Below, in pieces: positions 1 through 12,188 of a DNA stretch of 64,000 nt. The position numbers were made by a program, and so were the translations under genes. The stretch lies in NCBI RefSeq assembly GCF_025766255.1, contig NW_026516678.1:310001-374000 (forward strand), in the 5' to 3' direction. Numbering within the stretch: position 1 is the first letter of the stretch; each line of letters begins with the position of its first letter. The stretch is from Zychaea mexicana (lineage: Eukaryota; Mucoromycota; Mucoromycetes; Mucorales; Lichtheimiaceae). The notes under the pieces were generated by a model, which was not told the DNA's origin, searched no databases, and worked only from the letters and a program-made list of their open reading frames with translations.

Positions 1-343
1 CATCATCTGTTCCAGACATGCTTAGAGCATCATACTGGCACTAAATAACCGTCGCTAGGGGGCATCCCTCTGCTTTCAAGCAAGCCATTCCTCAATGTTC
101 CCGAACACCACATTTTCACATAACAGCCATATTCTTATCCCGGGCACCATACATTCAGTAACCATATCGATCGAAAATCACTACGATCCAAAAGCAATGA
201 CCTGGTCCACTAGCCCATCCATCTTTTCCAAACGAAAGAGCACATGCATTCTAAACAAGTTTCGACGTAAAGAGTCTGATATGTTGTTGGTTTAACAAGA
301 TGATGGGTGTTTTTTAATCGTAGAAACAATCTTGACTACATGT
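1..343. other. 3' flank of RPP1, no gene seen
   Basis: This is the downstream flank of the minus-strand P1 gene. Short open frames occur on both strands, but none has splice sites or family resemblance. It presumably holds the RPP1 3' UTR and polyadenylation site. Confidence 0.5.
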
Positions 344-945
344 TTAGTCGAAAAGACCTATAAAAAATGACACGTGTAAGTTTTTTCAAAGATACAACAA
401 TCCATGCAACTTATAATTTGACGAGTCGTGACAAGCAGTTATGTCAAAACTTACCGAAGCCCATGTCTTCATCAGACTCTTCCTTCTCTTCTTCCTTCTT
501 TTCTTCTTCGGCAGCGGCCTCCTCACCGGCACCACCAGCAGCAGCAGCGGGACCAGCGGCAGCGGCACCAGCACCAGCGCCAACGTTGAAGATGAGTTCC
601 TTAAGGTCCTGACCCTCAAGAGCCTTGGCGTAGAGGTTGAACCAGATAGGCTCGATTTCGGTCAAACCAGCAGCCTTGGTAAGAGTCTGGAGCTTGTCAG
701 CCTAAGTAAATTTAAAAAAAAAATAGGCAATCGTGGGCGCATGGTAAGCATTTTGTTTACATCGTCTAGTTGCTTCCGTATAGACAAGCCGTGCGAAAGA
801 AAGTATGTTCCAAAGAGAGTGACGTGAAATGTCTCCACAAGTGCAAAATTAGGAAAAAAAAGATAATAATTTAACTTACAGAGATTTCGACGTTGTCATC
901 CTTGAGGATGAGGGCAGCGTAGACGATGGCAAGATCCGAAGACAT
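344..945 (-). CDS. RPP1: 60S acidic ribosomal protein P1
   Basis: This is the acidic stalk protein P1 of the large ribosomal subunit; P1/P2 dimers recruit translation GTPases. Three exons read 945-880, 701-455 and 357-344 and give 108 residues, a normal P1 length. The N-terminal helix begins [17 protein letters not shown]. An Ala/Pro/Gly hinge and an acidic E/K run follow. The family's C-terminal signature DEDMGFGLFD is split by the last intron, so the final exon is only 14 nt (after GGCTTCG, ending TAA). Donors are GTAAGT-type and acceptors are TTAG and ATAG. The family assignment is secure. P1 rather than P2 is preferred because of the N-terminal sequence and the [11 protein letters not shown] segment. 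Confidence 0.95.
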
Positions 946-2152
946 GCTGTTTAAAGAAATATTGGTAAGAGAATTCAATTGTCAATACGCTATTGCCATA
1001 GATGTAACGGATGGATGGATGGATGGATGGATTTTTGATGGGGTGGATGGCTTCATGTGTTGGACCTACGTACGCGATATGGCAAAAAGAGGCTGTTCCT
1101 TGGATTCAAGGCTTGGGTAATTTTGTGTATAGTGCTCGTCAACCCCGCCAATCAGAAAGCGGAATTTTCATGTCGTCTACTGAAGCCTATACATCCTCTG
1201 GCAGCAAAACATGATCATATTAGGAAAAACGTATTTGGCAGATATACAGTAAAAATGCAAGTATATGAATAATCATTATGCATCTAAGCTGTATATCCTC
1301 CAAGTACTTTGCTTAGATACTTTCAAATTCTTTATACAGTTTTGCAATTTTCAAATTAAACCAACTTTGGTGTTTGAGTATTAACATGTAATGTTTTCTA
1401 TTGAATTTTTCGAAGGTGGATTTTCGTTTACGTTACTCTTTTATTTTTACTAGAAACTCAATATTTTGTAATATATCATATAAGATTAATTATGCTATAA
1501 TGTGCGCTACAACAAGGCCGCATACATGATACGTACTTGTTCACTTTTTATAGTAAATATTTAGGCAAGAATGTCATAGATCTATATCTGATAGGTAAGA
1601 GTTACTAGAAGGATGATACTGTACCAGCAAAATCGATAGCTCAATGCAATATACTATGTTAAGTGAGTTGCTTGCTCTAGTGAAATAAACACTGTGAATT
1701 ATATTGCTAATAGCAGAACATGTAACTATGTAAACCAGATACAAACAGCCAGATCTTATACGCGTCTTTGGAAATTTAAAGCTGTATAGAATGTGTCGGT
1801 AGGGTGTGTGTAGCAGACATTTGTTGAAAATCCTGTTGAAAAAAACCGTGTCTATGTACACTATTATGTAGCTACTGTATGCACTCGCGACAAGATTAGA
1901 GGATGCCATGACCAACAGCTTTCTTTTAAATGGTTGAAATCACAAGGTGTGGTTCTGAGAAGCAGCGAAATACAATAATGTGCTACAGAGACAATGTGTT
2001 GAATATTATAATAGCGACATTACATCAGCATCCACGGCCATAAACTTTGTGCTGTACATACTGCTTGCATCATGCGAACCAGCTCTTAAAAAGGAGTATG
2101 ATACATATTTATTACAGTGTAGTGGTTTTCCACAATAGTGTCGTGTATATTA
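946..2152. other. Gene-free interval with a GATG microsatellite
   Basis: This is RPP1 promoter and RABL6 3' flank. A (GATG)n-type microsatellite lies at about 1009-1031. A 113-codon minus frame at 1574-1915 shows no family resemblance, biased codons or splice sites. Base composition is AT-rich. I see no gene here. Confidence 0.5.
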
Positions 2153-5066
2153 TTAAGGCGAGGTCGTCGTCGTCTTCTTTTTCTTTTTGCCATCCTTGGA
2201 CTTCTTCTTCTTCTTCGTGCCACTGCTGCTACTCGAAGCTTTCTTATTTCCTTTACTCTTTTCCGACGGACTCGCTGTCGCCTCAGGACTCTCAGCAGCT
2301 TCATCTAATGTTTCATGGTGAAGATCAGTAGCACCGGTACTATTTGTAGCCTATTACATCGAAACCAAATTTAATTCACAATGTTTTTGAACAATGGAGA
2401 TCAAGTTGTTGATAATTCTTTTACCTGTGGTTCACTTTCTGTGGTATCTGCCCAGAAACCGTCATCTTCTTGTGTTTTTTGCTGTTGCCGATCATCCCAC
2501 GACCAAGGATTCTCACTGTCGCCACCAATCTCTTCATAACTTCCAAAGCCGCCACCCGTCACGAGCGGAGACGCTGCTGCTGGTGATCCCTCAAGGATAT
2601 CTGGTTCCTGAAAGCGATCGTCCGGGATTGGAGCTGGCGAGAAGGCATTGTCTTCATCTTCGCTGTCAGATTCAACCCGAGCTTGTCGCATAAGCAACGA
2701 ATGGCTACGTTGACGGTGGTCATGAGACGTGGAGCCCCAGACACTGCTCAATTCGCTATGAAATACTGCAGGCGAATGCTGCTGATCTTCGTCGTCTTTG
2801 TCCTCCTCTTCTTCATTAAAGTCGTCATTGTCATGGTCGCTATCCTTTGCTGTTGCTATCTGCCGCACATCCGGTCTACCGTCAGCACTGGATTTTCTGG
2901 TGTTATAGTATTCAACAGATTCAACGTCTTCATCCCCGGCCACCATTGGATTGCCGTTATAATCTTCGTTATCGGAATCTTGTTTTTTGGGAGCAGTAAA
3001 TGATGGTCCTGTGTTGTTGTTATCTGTTGTATCTTCTCCAAACCAATCGTCTTCCAGCTCGCCGGCGTCGAATTGGTCAACTGCAGCAGGCATCCGATCT
3101 GAATCTGATACAAGTGATCCTTCACGTCGACGACCTCGGACAGGGGCTGTAGGTGGTGGTGGTGTTTCTTTTCGAACAAAGGATGGCGATGAAGGAACTT
3201 CCAAAGCGGGCAAACCTATTACAGCATCAGAAGATGTAAGCAATTTATACTACCAGTAGGTGCCTTATCTCTCTTTCAGTCTCCATCCAGTATCCAAAGA
3301 ACGCAAATAAAAAGATCCACGTACTATCCACAGCAATATCCTCAAGTTCTTGGTCCCACACTTTCTTCATATCATCTCGTTGTCTTGCTAAATGAGGTTC
3401 CGACGCTATAGACAAATACATTTACAATTAGCTATGTCCCTTTTACTTTTCCTCCTTTTTCCTCGTATATATGAGCGGGTACTGTACGTTGATCAAAATT
3501 GTCTTGGCCTCTCCTACGTTGCATTACATCAGGAACTTTATCATTGGTATCAAGTGTTTCTAATGTATCTACTATCTCAGTAGCTTTCAGTTCGAGTTGC
3601 TTTTTGAAAGTTTCCATCTATAGATTACGGTAAAATAAAAGCCCAAAGCGTTTTAGAATAATAATAAAAAAAGATGCTTCAACGCATAGACATGGACGCT
3701 TTTATACCTGCAACTGGAGGAATGGGACACCGAGGTAATCGTAGATGTACTGTAATCCCAGTCCCGTTTTCATGCTTGCTTCTGCATAGCGTATCAAATT
3801 GGGTTTGATGGCTCCCTTTTCGATTCTTTCTTGATTATGCTGATAGAGTGTAGCATGAATTTCTTCCAAGCTGACAACACGTTCCGCACTATGATAGCCA
3901 ATTTCTATGTAATCAGCTCTTCTTTGGCTCCTTTCAAAAAAGCCTCGTCATCTCCCTTTTTCCCTTGATAGTTCTTTGAGCACGGGCTGATGTATATATA
4001 CCCTAAAACGTGGCTCACACTTACCCACCTCTTATCCGAAAAGTTTCCCTGTTCCAAACAATTGAATGATTTTTTGTCATGTGAGCTCTCTGGATGCCCG
4101 TAAACAGCTAAATAGATCGCAGAAGACACAGAAAGTAAACAGATATGCACTTACAAGTACGAGAACAGAAATACTTTCGGGAACATTTGGCAATTCATTG
4201 TTTACATAATCGAACGTCCATGGCTTGGTTATATCAAAAACAAAAAGAGCTGCATGGCTATTCCTATAAACGTTTACTGTGCTTGCATCTAGTCCAAGGT
4301 CTGCTGCTGTTGATGATGATGCTTCTTGTTGCACTTCTTGTTGTGATTTTGGTGTTGCTGTTGGTGCATTATGCTCGAGTTTGATGCCTGTATCCGTTGT
4401 GGACGGCGTCTTGTTGTGAGCTTTATCAACCACGTCCCATACTTCGACTTTGATGACATCGTTTGAATCTTTATTTTCAAAAGAGGTTTTAGCCAATGGC
4501 CGCTTTGCATATGCATATACAGAATGCTGACCTCTTCCTCTCTCTTGGATTAAGTACCTTTATATTGCCAGGGTATGTTGGCCACCTGTATTTCTGGTGT
4601 AGAATTGTATGCGGGATCAAACTCTGCCCCTTGAAGCCGGTTGACTATATGGCGGGATATATACACCACAGTTAGTGATTGGTTACAGCGCTGGATACAA
4701 TTACGAAAAAAGCTTATTACACAAGGTCGATTTGCCCGTCATGACATCACCGCGTACCACGATTTTCACTAAGAAAAAACAAAGCTCATCCATCAGCAAA
4801 AAGCAATGTCTAAATTATTCTGTTTCTTAATGTCAATGTCCGATTCCTACTATTATATTGTACACCTCTTCGAAAAGCTGTGCTCATTGTTTTAAAGGTG
4901 TTATGCTGCTGCTGCTGTTGCTGGTCAGGTGCAGCAGGTGAACCAGCTGGTTCCTGGATTTATATGTTTCAGTTTTTTTTTTGTGTATGTTTACTATAGC
5001 TTCGCGTGAGTGTGAGTAATATGCTCTTACCTTTTTACTTGATCCAAATGACCAAAGGAAGCTCAT
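2153..5066 (-). CDS. RABL6-like (Parf) small GTPase-related protein
   Basis: Rab-like protein 6 is a Ras-superfamily protein with a long disordered tail. About 11 exons give roughly 690 residues. The N-terminus MSFLWSFGSSKK leads to GVQYN, then a P-loop (GDVMTGKSTLFNRLQG) assembled across an intron. The switch/G3 part reads DVIKVEVWDVVDK, followed by ALFVFDITKPWTFDY, LGNFSDK and the PFLQLQ block. These match vertebrate RABL6 in order. The tail is acidic and keeps the family motif GNPMVAG near residues 450-470. It ends in a Lys-rich stretch, as in animal RABL6. Inferred acceptors include one inside AAAG|ATTC (4469) and ATAG|TGCGG. Short exon joins are less certain than the whole. Function in fungi is unknown; animal RABL6 is linked to cell-cycle control. 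Confidence 0.85.
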
Positions 5067-6108
5067 TTTGAGGAGGGGATAACAAAAAGTGGAGAAAGAA
5101 AGAAAAGTGATTTTCGCGAACTACCATCGGAACACAAGCCGAGCTAATGGGCGCCAGTGATGCGCCTGACGTCTCTTGTTGTGTCTCCTATATTTTATGC
5201 GTGCCCGCATAGCAGCAACCCGGCAGACTTTCGCGGGTAACCATGGTAACTTTGGCTATGGCATCATTCGTAACACGTCAGACTACTTTATTAATACTCC
5301 TTTACAGTATCTTTTATAGTATACACGGCCGTCTGTCAAGATTACTGCCGTATTAAACATTCACTAGTAGTAGGTACAAAAAGTAGCATACCGCCGCCAA
5401 CAAGTAAAGTAGATAATAACACCTAAAGTGGCGGAGGCGTCAGCTGCTAGCGTACTATATGATATCACTGCTGCCTGTATTCCACTGACATCATCACACT
5501 ATGTAGAATGTTTATGTATGAGCTTTGTATTTCGATTGCACCTTTTGTATTTACTGTAATCATGACCATCTTTTACGATTTAGCATAAAAAAACGTACAA
5601 TTTGGTTTTAGCGCAGCCAATGAGGTTCACGCTCAACGAACATGTGCCTGGATAGATTCTAATGACCTCCAGCAGCAAGCAAAATTTTATATGATATATA
5701 GGCTACATTTATGCTGGATGTAAGGCACAATGATCTAGAGGACAAGAAGCCATACTTGTCAATCTACAATAGTATGTAAATCCGTTGTTGTACAAAAAAG
5801 TCAATTTCAATGACATTTCAGATAACTTATCTCCATAAGTAGCTATTCATGTGTTATATGAATAAAGAGCCATCACACATCATCATCAATTCATGGCAGC
5901 AGGTAGAACTGGTGGATATAGTGACAGGTGTTTTTTATTGATTTAAATGAAATGGCAAAAACAAAGAGACATAGTGGGTAAGTTGTTGTTGATGGGGGTA
6001 GAACGACAAAAAATATAGTAGTAGGATATATGAGTATACGGCAGAAATGCATGCCTGTTTTTCTCTAACAACGAAACAAAGGAAAAAAAAAACAAAGAGT
6101 GGCAATTG
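5067..6108. other. RABL6 upstream region and 3' flank of DUF3605 gene
   Basis: About 1 kb of AT-rich DNA with no convincing gene. It contains the RABL6 promoter side and the transcript end of the next minus-strand gene. An ATTTGTATTTTATTG-type AT-rich stretch precedes 5940. Confidence 0.4.
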
Positions 6109-6857
6109 TTATTTCTTGTCTGCCGTGGCAGCGGCGGTAGCGTTGGCGTTGGCGTTGTTGGCGGTGCGAGGACGCATAAACACGTGTACATGTGGCAATC
6201 GCTTTACACTCTGAGTTTCCGGAGGATTTACAAAATAGACCCATTCCCAGTTGTTGCTGCCGTAATGCGACTCGAGGATCTCCCTGACGTAAGGCTCGCT
6301 CAATGGCTTTTGAGACCATATCAAGACATGCTTGGTGCCTGGCTCGGTGGAATAAGGAAAGTCGTTGGGAAGCACAATATAGTGTGGACGCGTTGGATCT
6401 GCTGGTTCCTCGGTTGGGAAATGGAGCTTTTCGGACAACAAAAAGTCCTCAATGTCCTTGTATTTCGATAGCGTGGTCTCGGTCCAGTGACGATACACCC
6501 GTTGGCCCTCACGGTTGCGTCGAAGTTGTTGGACTTTGTTGTTGGCTTTTTTTTTCATTGAAGTACATGGAAATTATGAATAATTAGATGCGTATCGTAG
6601 TGGTTTTTTTTCTCCCTCTACTTTGGTTGTTGTTGGCAGGCAGGTAGATGTGATATCACAAGATACGAGCCATCCAACTCCCCTTGGTTCCGTGTTACGT
6701 TCAGAAGACACAACTTACAGACTAGGTGGCGAATCTCATTCCAATCGTGCACTTGATCGCCAAACCATTCGTCGTCGATGGGCACAGCGGCGGCAGCACG
6801 GGAGGAAGTAGCAGTAGTGGTGGTAGTGGTAGTTGTGGTTCTAATACTGGGTGACAT
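6109..6857 (-). CDS. DUF3605 family protein
   Basis: A two-exon gene (6857-6719 and 6545-6109; 191 residues) of the fungal DUF3605 family, some members of which are called N-acetylglucosamine-induced protein. The biochemical role is unknown. Exon 1 has a Thr/Ala-rich start and DDEWFGDQVHDWNEI. Exon 2 carries the core: LPNDFPYSTEPGTKHVLIWS, then WEWVYFVNPPE and HVHVFMRP, which align in order with the family's NDWPYG, HLVVWTK, WFKN and HVHVF blocks. The acceptor at 6546 follows a poly-A run and is the least certain point. The start at 6857 is the first ATG in frame. The C-terminal Ala/Asn/Thr run is low complexity. Confidence 0.75.
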
Positions 6858-7212
6858 TGTGATACACAAGGAAAGAAGAACGAAAAAAAGCTAGGATGTC
6901 TCAAAAAAATAATTCAGGGTGTGCTTAAATACGTTACTCCCCTTTCAATCGGCTTACATAAGCCGGCCCATTCTGGTGTCCCTGTTTGTGTACATTCTCT
7001 CTCCTAAAAAATACCTACGCTTCCAGGCCCTTTGTTGAGTCATTTAATTTAAAACTTTTGGAACCATTATTGTTGTTGTCGGGTTGTTACAAGTTATTGT
7101 CACAAATGAGCACGTTTTTCTTTACAAAAGTTCAATCTGAAAGGTGTACTTTTCGTGTAGCAGGCCACAATCTTGCAGGCTAGGTTGTATTGGTATTGTT
7201 CATTATCTGGAG

Positions 7213-7457
7213 TTACTTCTCCTTGATTGGCTTGACTCTCACGGCAGCTACTAAAGATTGTTTGCTGATGATGATAGTTTTTCCTTTGAGATCTTTAAGC
7301 GGCAAATCGACCCCAGATTATGGCGGAGCCATGGTAACAAAGACAGCCACGATTGGCATGAGTTCCAAAATTGCCACTTTTTCCGCGGGGAAGGTTTCTC
7401 CGGGGACTGCAGGATTCTTGATTCTTACATTCACAGTTCTTTACCCTTCTGATATGT
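7213..7457 (-). pseudogene. Coding-like fragment with an in-frame TAA, family unknown
   Basis: On the minus strand one frame reads protein-like across about 80 codons. It begins near VRIKNPAVPGETFPAEK, continues KVAILELMPIVAVFVTMAPP, has a TAA, then SGVDLPLKDLKGKTIII and AAVRVKPIKEK before a TAA at 7213. The balance of hydrophobic and charged residues and the local GC rise are unlike the flanks. I do not recognise a family. It could be a gene relic, an unrecognised exon, or chance. Confidence 0.25.
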
Positions 7458-7712
7458 ACAGGACTGTGAATTGACAATAGCGCTATAGTGTCTTTATATA
7501 CTCTCTGTTATTTTAATGTGCGACAGATGATATTTATTTGTTCTTGCTATCATAGCTGTACCATATCCATTGAAAGGCGAGGACCAAAGCATAAAAGTGT
7601 TTTGGGCATCTTATGAAGCCGTCATATTGACGTTATCAACGATGACTTGGTCTCTTTCACAAACATGAGCTCGTCTTTACGATCATCATGGGATAACGCA
7701 ACACATCAGCAA

Positions 7713-7741
7713 CTACAACAACAACAACAACAACAACAACA
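7713..7741. repeat. CAA trinucleotide microsatellite
   Basis: An almost pure CAA run lies in the gene-free stretch upstream of the RNF5-like gene. No coding frame uses it. Confidence 0.8.
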
Positions 7742-8174
7742 GTGACTACTACCACTGTCACTACTCTTGTTGGCCACATACTTTACAACTTGTGCTTTTC
7801 GTTGTAGAAATAATATGTTGCATTGATGGATGATAGCGATCTCGGGCGAACAAGCTTATTTCTGTTTCCAAAGCCCGTTCTTTTATCGCTGTTCCTAATG
7901 TTCCACCCAAGAAATGCCACGAAACACCTGTGGGTGAGTGATAACTGTACTTTACGCCTGATTGGTTTTACCGGTAATCTTAATTTTTCAAGCCGATAGG
8001 CTGGCAACTTGAATCAACTCCAACAGACACCACACAGACATATCTCCACACAAGCCAAAAAAAAAAAAAAAGAAACCGTTCATTCTAGCAAAAAAGCATT
8101 TATTTCTCTCTTTGCTTTCCTTTTCTTTTTTTTTTCCCACACACCTAGCCGAAACCCTATTTTCCTTCTTCTCA

Positions 8175-9397
8175 ATGAGTGAAGCAGCAATACGGGACGA
8201 TGATACGAGCAACCATAACTCAAATTCAACAATTGCACATCATGTGGACTCGTCCATAACACAACAACACGACACAGACCCGCTATTACAAGAAGATAGC
8301 AACAGTAGTAGTAATAGTAATAGTAGCAGTGTGGTGCCTTCACAACCAACAACAACGACAGAGACCCAGGATGACACTTCATCATCATTGCGCGACCCTG
8401 ATATTGACGATAACGTTGCAATGGACAACTCAACAGAACCCATAATTCCAGAACGGAAACGGAATCAGTTTTCATACAATTCAAACGAGCTTAGACGGCG
8501 GCATATCGGGAAAACTGCTGCTGCTACTTTTGGAAAAAGCGAGTCGTCGTCTGGTACAACGACACGAGCAGAAACGAATACGAGTGGAGGAGGAGGATTC
8601 TATGAATGTAATATATGGTAAGAGAGAGGCTCTTTTGTATGCCTCTTTGGCGAGAAGGATGAGCTATTAATAACCTTTCTTTTTGTGTGGTTACAATCTG
8701 GAAATTAAAGCTTCGATACGGCAACACACCCGGTATTGACACTGTGTGGCCATTTATTTTGGTATGTGTAAACGACATTTTAATCACAATGTGTGGCACT
8801 GTTCTGAACTCATCCTGTTATGCATTAGTTGGTCATGTCTTGCACAATGGCTTAATGCACAATCGCGCAATCCTACCTGTCCTGTATGCAAAGCTGGATG
8901 TGGTAAGGATAAGGTGATCCCTATTTACGGACGAGGACGAGAAGAAAAAGATCCAAGGTAAGGTATCATTGAGAGGGGCTATTCTACACGGTATGCTTAT
9001 GTATATACTGGGGTTTTTTTTAGGAATGATCCATCGATACCCACACGCCCAGCAGGCCAGAGACCACCCCCATTACGAGACCCAAACACACCGGCAACCT
9101 CGTTCTTTGGACAACCATTCCGAGGAGCCATGTATAACGCCGGCAGCAACGTTGCGATCTCTGCAGGCATTGGCTTATTTCCACTAGGCATTACTTTGGT
9201 AAGTGGGCAAAGGACGACGAGGGGGGGGGTGTTGATTGACGAGAGAGCTGTGTTAATGCTTCTTTGGGCTATGCTATCTGTAGAATATTCCGGCAACATC
9301 CGGTGGTCTGCACGGACAAAATGCACAGAGCTCATTTTTATCGCGATTGATCTTGATGGTCATCATTCTGTTCCTTGCTGCGATCATATTCTATTAA
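8175..9397 (+). CDS. RNF5/RNF185-type RING E3 ubiquitin ligase, ER membrane
   Basis: A tail-anchored RING E3 of the RNF5/RMA1 class, which ubiquitinates misfolded and ER membrane proteins. Five exons: 8175-8617, 8711-8761, 8829-8957, 9024-9198, 9284-9397; 303 residues. A Ser/Asn/Gln-rich N-terminus of about 140 residues precedes the C3HC4 RING: ECNIC, then HPVLTLCGHLFCW, then CPVCKAGCGKDKVIPIYGRG. The last block is diagnostic for RNF5/RNF185. A Pro-rich linker follows. The C-terminal segment LILMVIILFLAAIIFY is a single membrane anchor ending at the stop. All splice phases close cleanly. The N-terminal extension is longer than in animal RNF5 (about 180 residues). Confidence 0.93.
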
Positions 9398-9775
9398 CCA
9401 ACAGCAACACCAAAAAAAACAAAAAACCAAGCCGCGTAATACTATCCCCTCTTTCCAGAAAACCCAATTTTCTTCATTTTCTTTCATAATTGTACAAAAA
9501 CTAAAGCCGGAGAACAGAGAGATCAATTATCTGTATACAACATGTTGTGTGGAACGATGTATTTATATATGTAGTACTATATTATTACGATGCAGGAAAA
9601 AAAGAGAGAAAGGAATAGGAAGCTAGATAAGAGTTGGTTTTGTAAGAGACAAGCGGGAATACTTAGTGTTGGGAAAGGAGGGGGAGACTGTGTGTGTGTG
9701 TGGACAATGGTAGCCGATAGACGATTGCACTTGCAGGTGCGTGATTGATGGTTGACCAATAGAAGATTATTTCCT
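9398..9775. other. Convergent 3' flanks
   Basis: A 378-bp interval between the ends of the RNF5-like gene and the universal stress protein gene. It contains a TG run near 9690. No gene seen. Confidence 0.5.
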
Positions 9776-11090
9776 TCAAGGCAGGTTGTGAACGTTAGGA
9801 GCAGCAGCACCTGCTGCTTCATCCACCTTGAGTTGACCATTGCGCACCGACTGTGACAGCTTCTGAGCTGCAGTCATCTTCTTCTTGCTCTTCTTTTCCT
9901 TCTTCTGAGGACGTACCACCGACACCGGTACTGGTGCATTGTGGACAAGGAATGTGGACACGCTACCCATCAACAATCTAATCATAGCGAAGAGTGTCAG
10001 AATAGATATCAATGCTACTCATAAAAAGAAGCTCTGTAATTTTCTGGGTTACCCTTTGAAAGCGCCTTTTTCTCGTGAACCACATACGACCATGGTCAAT
10101 GGCAGGCTATAGATCTATATACTTATTCCATTAGAAAATATGTATCGACCGGGAAAGAAGTAGTAGCAATAGTAGTATGGAAAACTTACCAGTTCAAGTA
10201 ACGATTCTTTTGTTTGGCCGGCAATGGAATAGATGACAATTGTGATATTGTATAGTAACATCTCCTCCAACTTGGAGCGTACCTTGGATATCAAATTCTT
10301 GGATTTACGATCCATCTAATTTATATACACCATACATTCGATCAGTCATCAGCTCTTCTTGACGTACTATGCATCATGCCTCCATCCATCCGGACTTTAC
10401 CTCTTGCCAGAGACGGTACTTTTCATCATCATCCATATCATCAATATCCTCGTCCGGAGTGACGACGGTGGCGACATGGACCTGGTCACCATCACGAAGC
10501 ATAGTGCCCAGTGCCCAGTTCATGGCATACATGCTTTCTTCTCCAAAGTCGCAAGCCATCATGTATTTGCGCGACTTGACCACCGGCTTGTCCGGCTTCT
10601 GGCCATAGTGGAACGTGACAATGATACGGTCTGGTTCGGTGACAGTGGTCGGTGGGTCCGAAAACACCAATTCTGGTGGACGTGTCATGATGGCTGCCAC
10701 TGACTTTTTACGTTGAGGTGTATAGCCGTCTTGCTGTTGCTGTTGCTGTTGTTGTTGTTGTTGTTCGTCCAAAATAATTTGACGGTTAAGTTCGGTGGTT
10801 CTGAATAATTCTGGGTCACGTAAAGCAAGGTCGTCTTCATAATAGTCGTCGTCGTCTTCGTCACAGTATCGCACCGTGCGTCGTCTGGGCGTGGTGTTTC
10901 CACTACTACTGTTGTTGCTGTTGCCATTGTTTTCGGACGAGCTGTCGTCGGACGAATAGTCATCATCAGGACCTAGAATTTTGTTGGGATCTCGCTTGTC
11001 GAGAATAACGGCTTCTTTGACTCGTCGGTCCTCTTCACTGTCTCGATTCAAGTCTTCGATTTCTTGTGCTAAGAGTGCATCGAGATCCAT
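9776..11090 (-). CDS. Universal stress protein (UspA) domain protein with acidic poly-Gln N-terminus
   Basis: Four exons (11090-10401, 10315-10190, 10114-10053, 9977-9776) encode 359 residues. The first 170 residues are acidic and Ser/Asn-rich, with a poly-Gln run near residue 110. The UspA fold follows: RKYMMACDFGEESMYAMNWA (beta1-alpha1), VHVATVVTPDED, MLLYNITIVIYSIAGQTKES, MVVCGSREKG and LLMGSVSTFLVHNAPVPVSV. The G-S-R...G...G-S-V-S signature is that of the ATP-binding USP subclass. The Lys-rich tail is KKEKKSKKKM. The start is the ATG at 11090 preceding DLDALLAQEIEDL; an upstream open frame is promoter sequence. The role is inferred as a stress or nucleotide-sensing protein. Confidence 0.88.
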
Positions 11091-11433
11091 GGTTTTTATG
11101 TCAGTTGTAGTAGTTAATGAATTCAATAGAAATGCCTGAGTGTGGGAGAGAGAGAGAGAGAGAGAAAGAAGAGATATGTATAGAACCAGAAAAAAGAGTA
11201 ACAGGGCTGGAACTTTAAAAAAAATGGGATGTGTGTGTGTGTGTGAGAGTCCACACACCATTGCGGCGGGTGCGGCATTGCTCAAGCAGCCAATCATGTG
11301 GTCTGGCCCAGTATAGCACGAGAAACGCACACACACACACTGTGCCCACACATAAAAGCACATATTGAGGAATTTTCTTTTTCTTTCGACTCTTTCTCGT
11401 TTCCCACAAACAAACACAAACCACATCTTTGTT
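11091..11433. promoter_or_regulatory. Divergent promoter of USP and Yippee genes
   Basis: 343 bp separate two divergent start codons. The interval contains GA (about 11147-11166), TG (about 11228-11244) and CA (about 11330-11341) dinucleotide runs but no recognisable TATA box on either side. Shared regulation of the two genes is possible but not shown. Confidence 0.4.
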
Positions 11434-12019
11434 ATGGGTTTGATGTATCGAACGTTTCTTGAAGGCAGCGTTGTCTATGCGTGTGGCAAATGCAGAACCC
11501 ACTTGGCCACGGACGAGTATGTGCTGTCAAGGGTAACATAATTCACATCTTTGTCGACCGTTTATACAGAGAATAAATGAGCATATTATTAATAACATCC
11601 CATGATCATGAATCCGTGTGTGTGATTATAGCAATTTCAAGGCAAATATGGAACGGCATATCTTTTCCATCAAGTGTAATATAATAAACTCACAAATGAT
11701 CAATCTGACTGGCGGTACATACCATACGTCATCTGTACTCACATACATAATGACCGATTAGCGTGAATGTTATGCAGGGTGATGAGCAAGACAGAGCCAT
11801 GACCACGGGATTACACACGATCAAAGATGTACTGTGCTCCAAGTGTAAAACCACACTCGGCTGGATTTACGTGCGTATTATACAATCACATACTTTGCAG
11901 TGATTTTTGACCTTTTTCTTTTGTATGCAACACAACAGGTGAAAGCGTATAATGATGACAACAAGTACAAAGAAGGCAAATGTGTTCTCGAAAGCAAACT
12001 CTTGGCCGAAGCGCATTGA
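11434..12019 (+). CDS. Yippee-like zinc-binding protein
   Basis: Four exons (11434-11532, 11632-11675, 11762-11870, 11939-12019) give 110 residues, the usual Yippee length. Two CxxC pairs that bind one zinc ion are present: CGKC near residue 17 and CSKC near residue 70. Other family marks are THLATDEYVLSR, QFQGKYGTAYLFHQVVNV, TGLHTIKDVLC and TTLGWIY...YKEGKCVLE. Animal relatives act in the CTLH/GID ligase and in growth control; Moh1 is the yeast relative. The donor of exon 3 is GTGCGT, otherwise splicing is ordinary. Confidence 0.95.
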
Positions 12020-12151
12020 AAAAAAGTAATGATGATACGGGCATGCTGGTGCGTGTACATATGTAAAGAGAAGCAGAAGAAAGAATGTATAGTAGTGTAT
12101 ATTATATATATTTACAAAACAGAAGCATAAACCAAGTGATAGATGTCGAGT

Positions 12152-12175
12152 GTGTGTGTGTGTGTGTGTGTGTGT
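12152..12175. repeat. TG dinucleotide microsatellite
   Basis: A run of about 12 TG units sits in the short convergent gap between Yippee and mL53. Confidence 0.8.
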
Positions 12176-12188
12176 TTGCGTATATGAT

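Larger units (their letters stand above)
6858..8174. other. Divergent upstream region between DUF3605 gene and RNF5-like gene
   Basis: A 1.3-kb divergent interval. It contains a possible decayed coding stretch on the minus strand (7213-7457, listed separately) and a CAA repeat near 7713-7741. The last 80 bases before 8175 are pyrimidine-rich, as in 5' UTRs of this genome. Confidence 0.45.

Noticed and set aside
1574..1915. 113-codon minus frame between RPP1 and RABL6
   Set aside because: AT-rich with an unremarkable composition, no splice sites and no family; compatible with chance.
10374..11426. 350-codon minus frame extending upstream of the universal stress protein start
   Set aside because: The extension before the ATG at 11090 is promoter sequence with GA, TG and CA repeats. 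Its translation is unlike the family.
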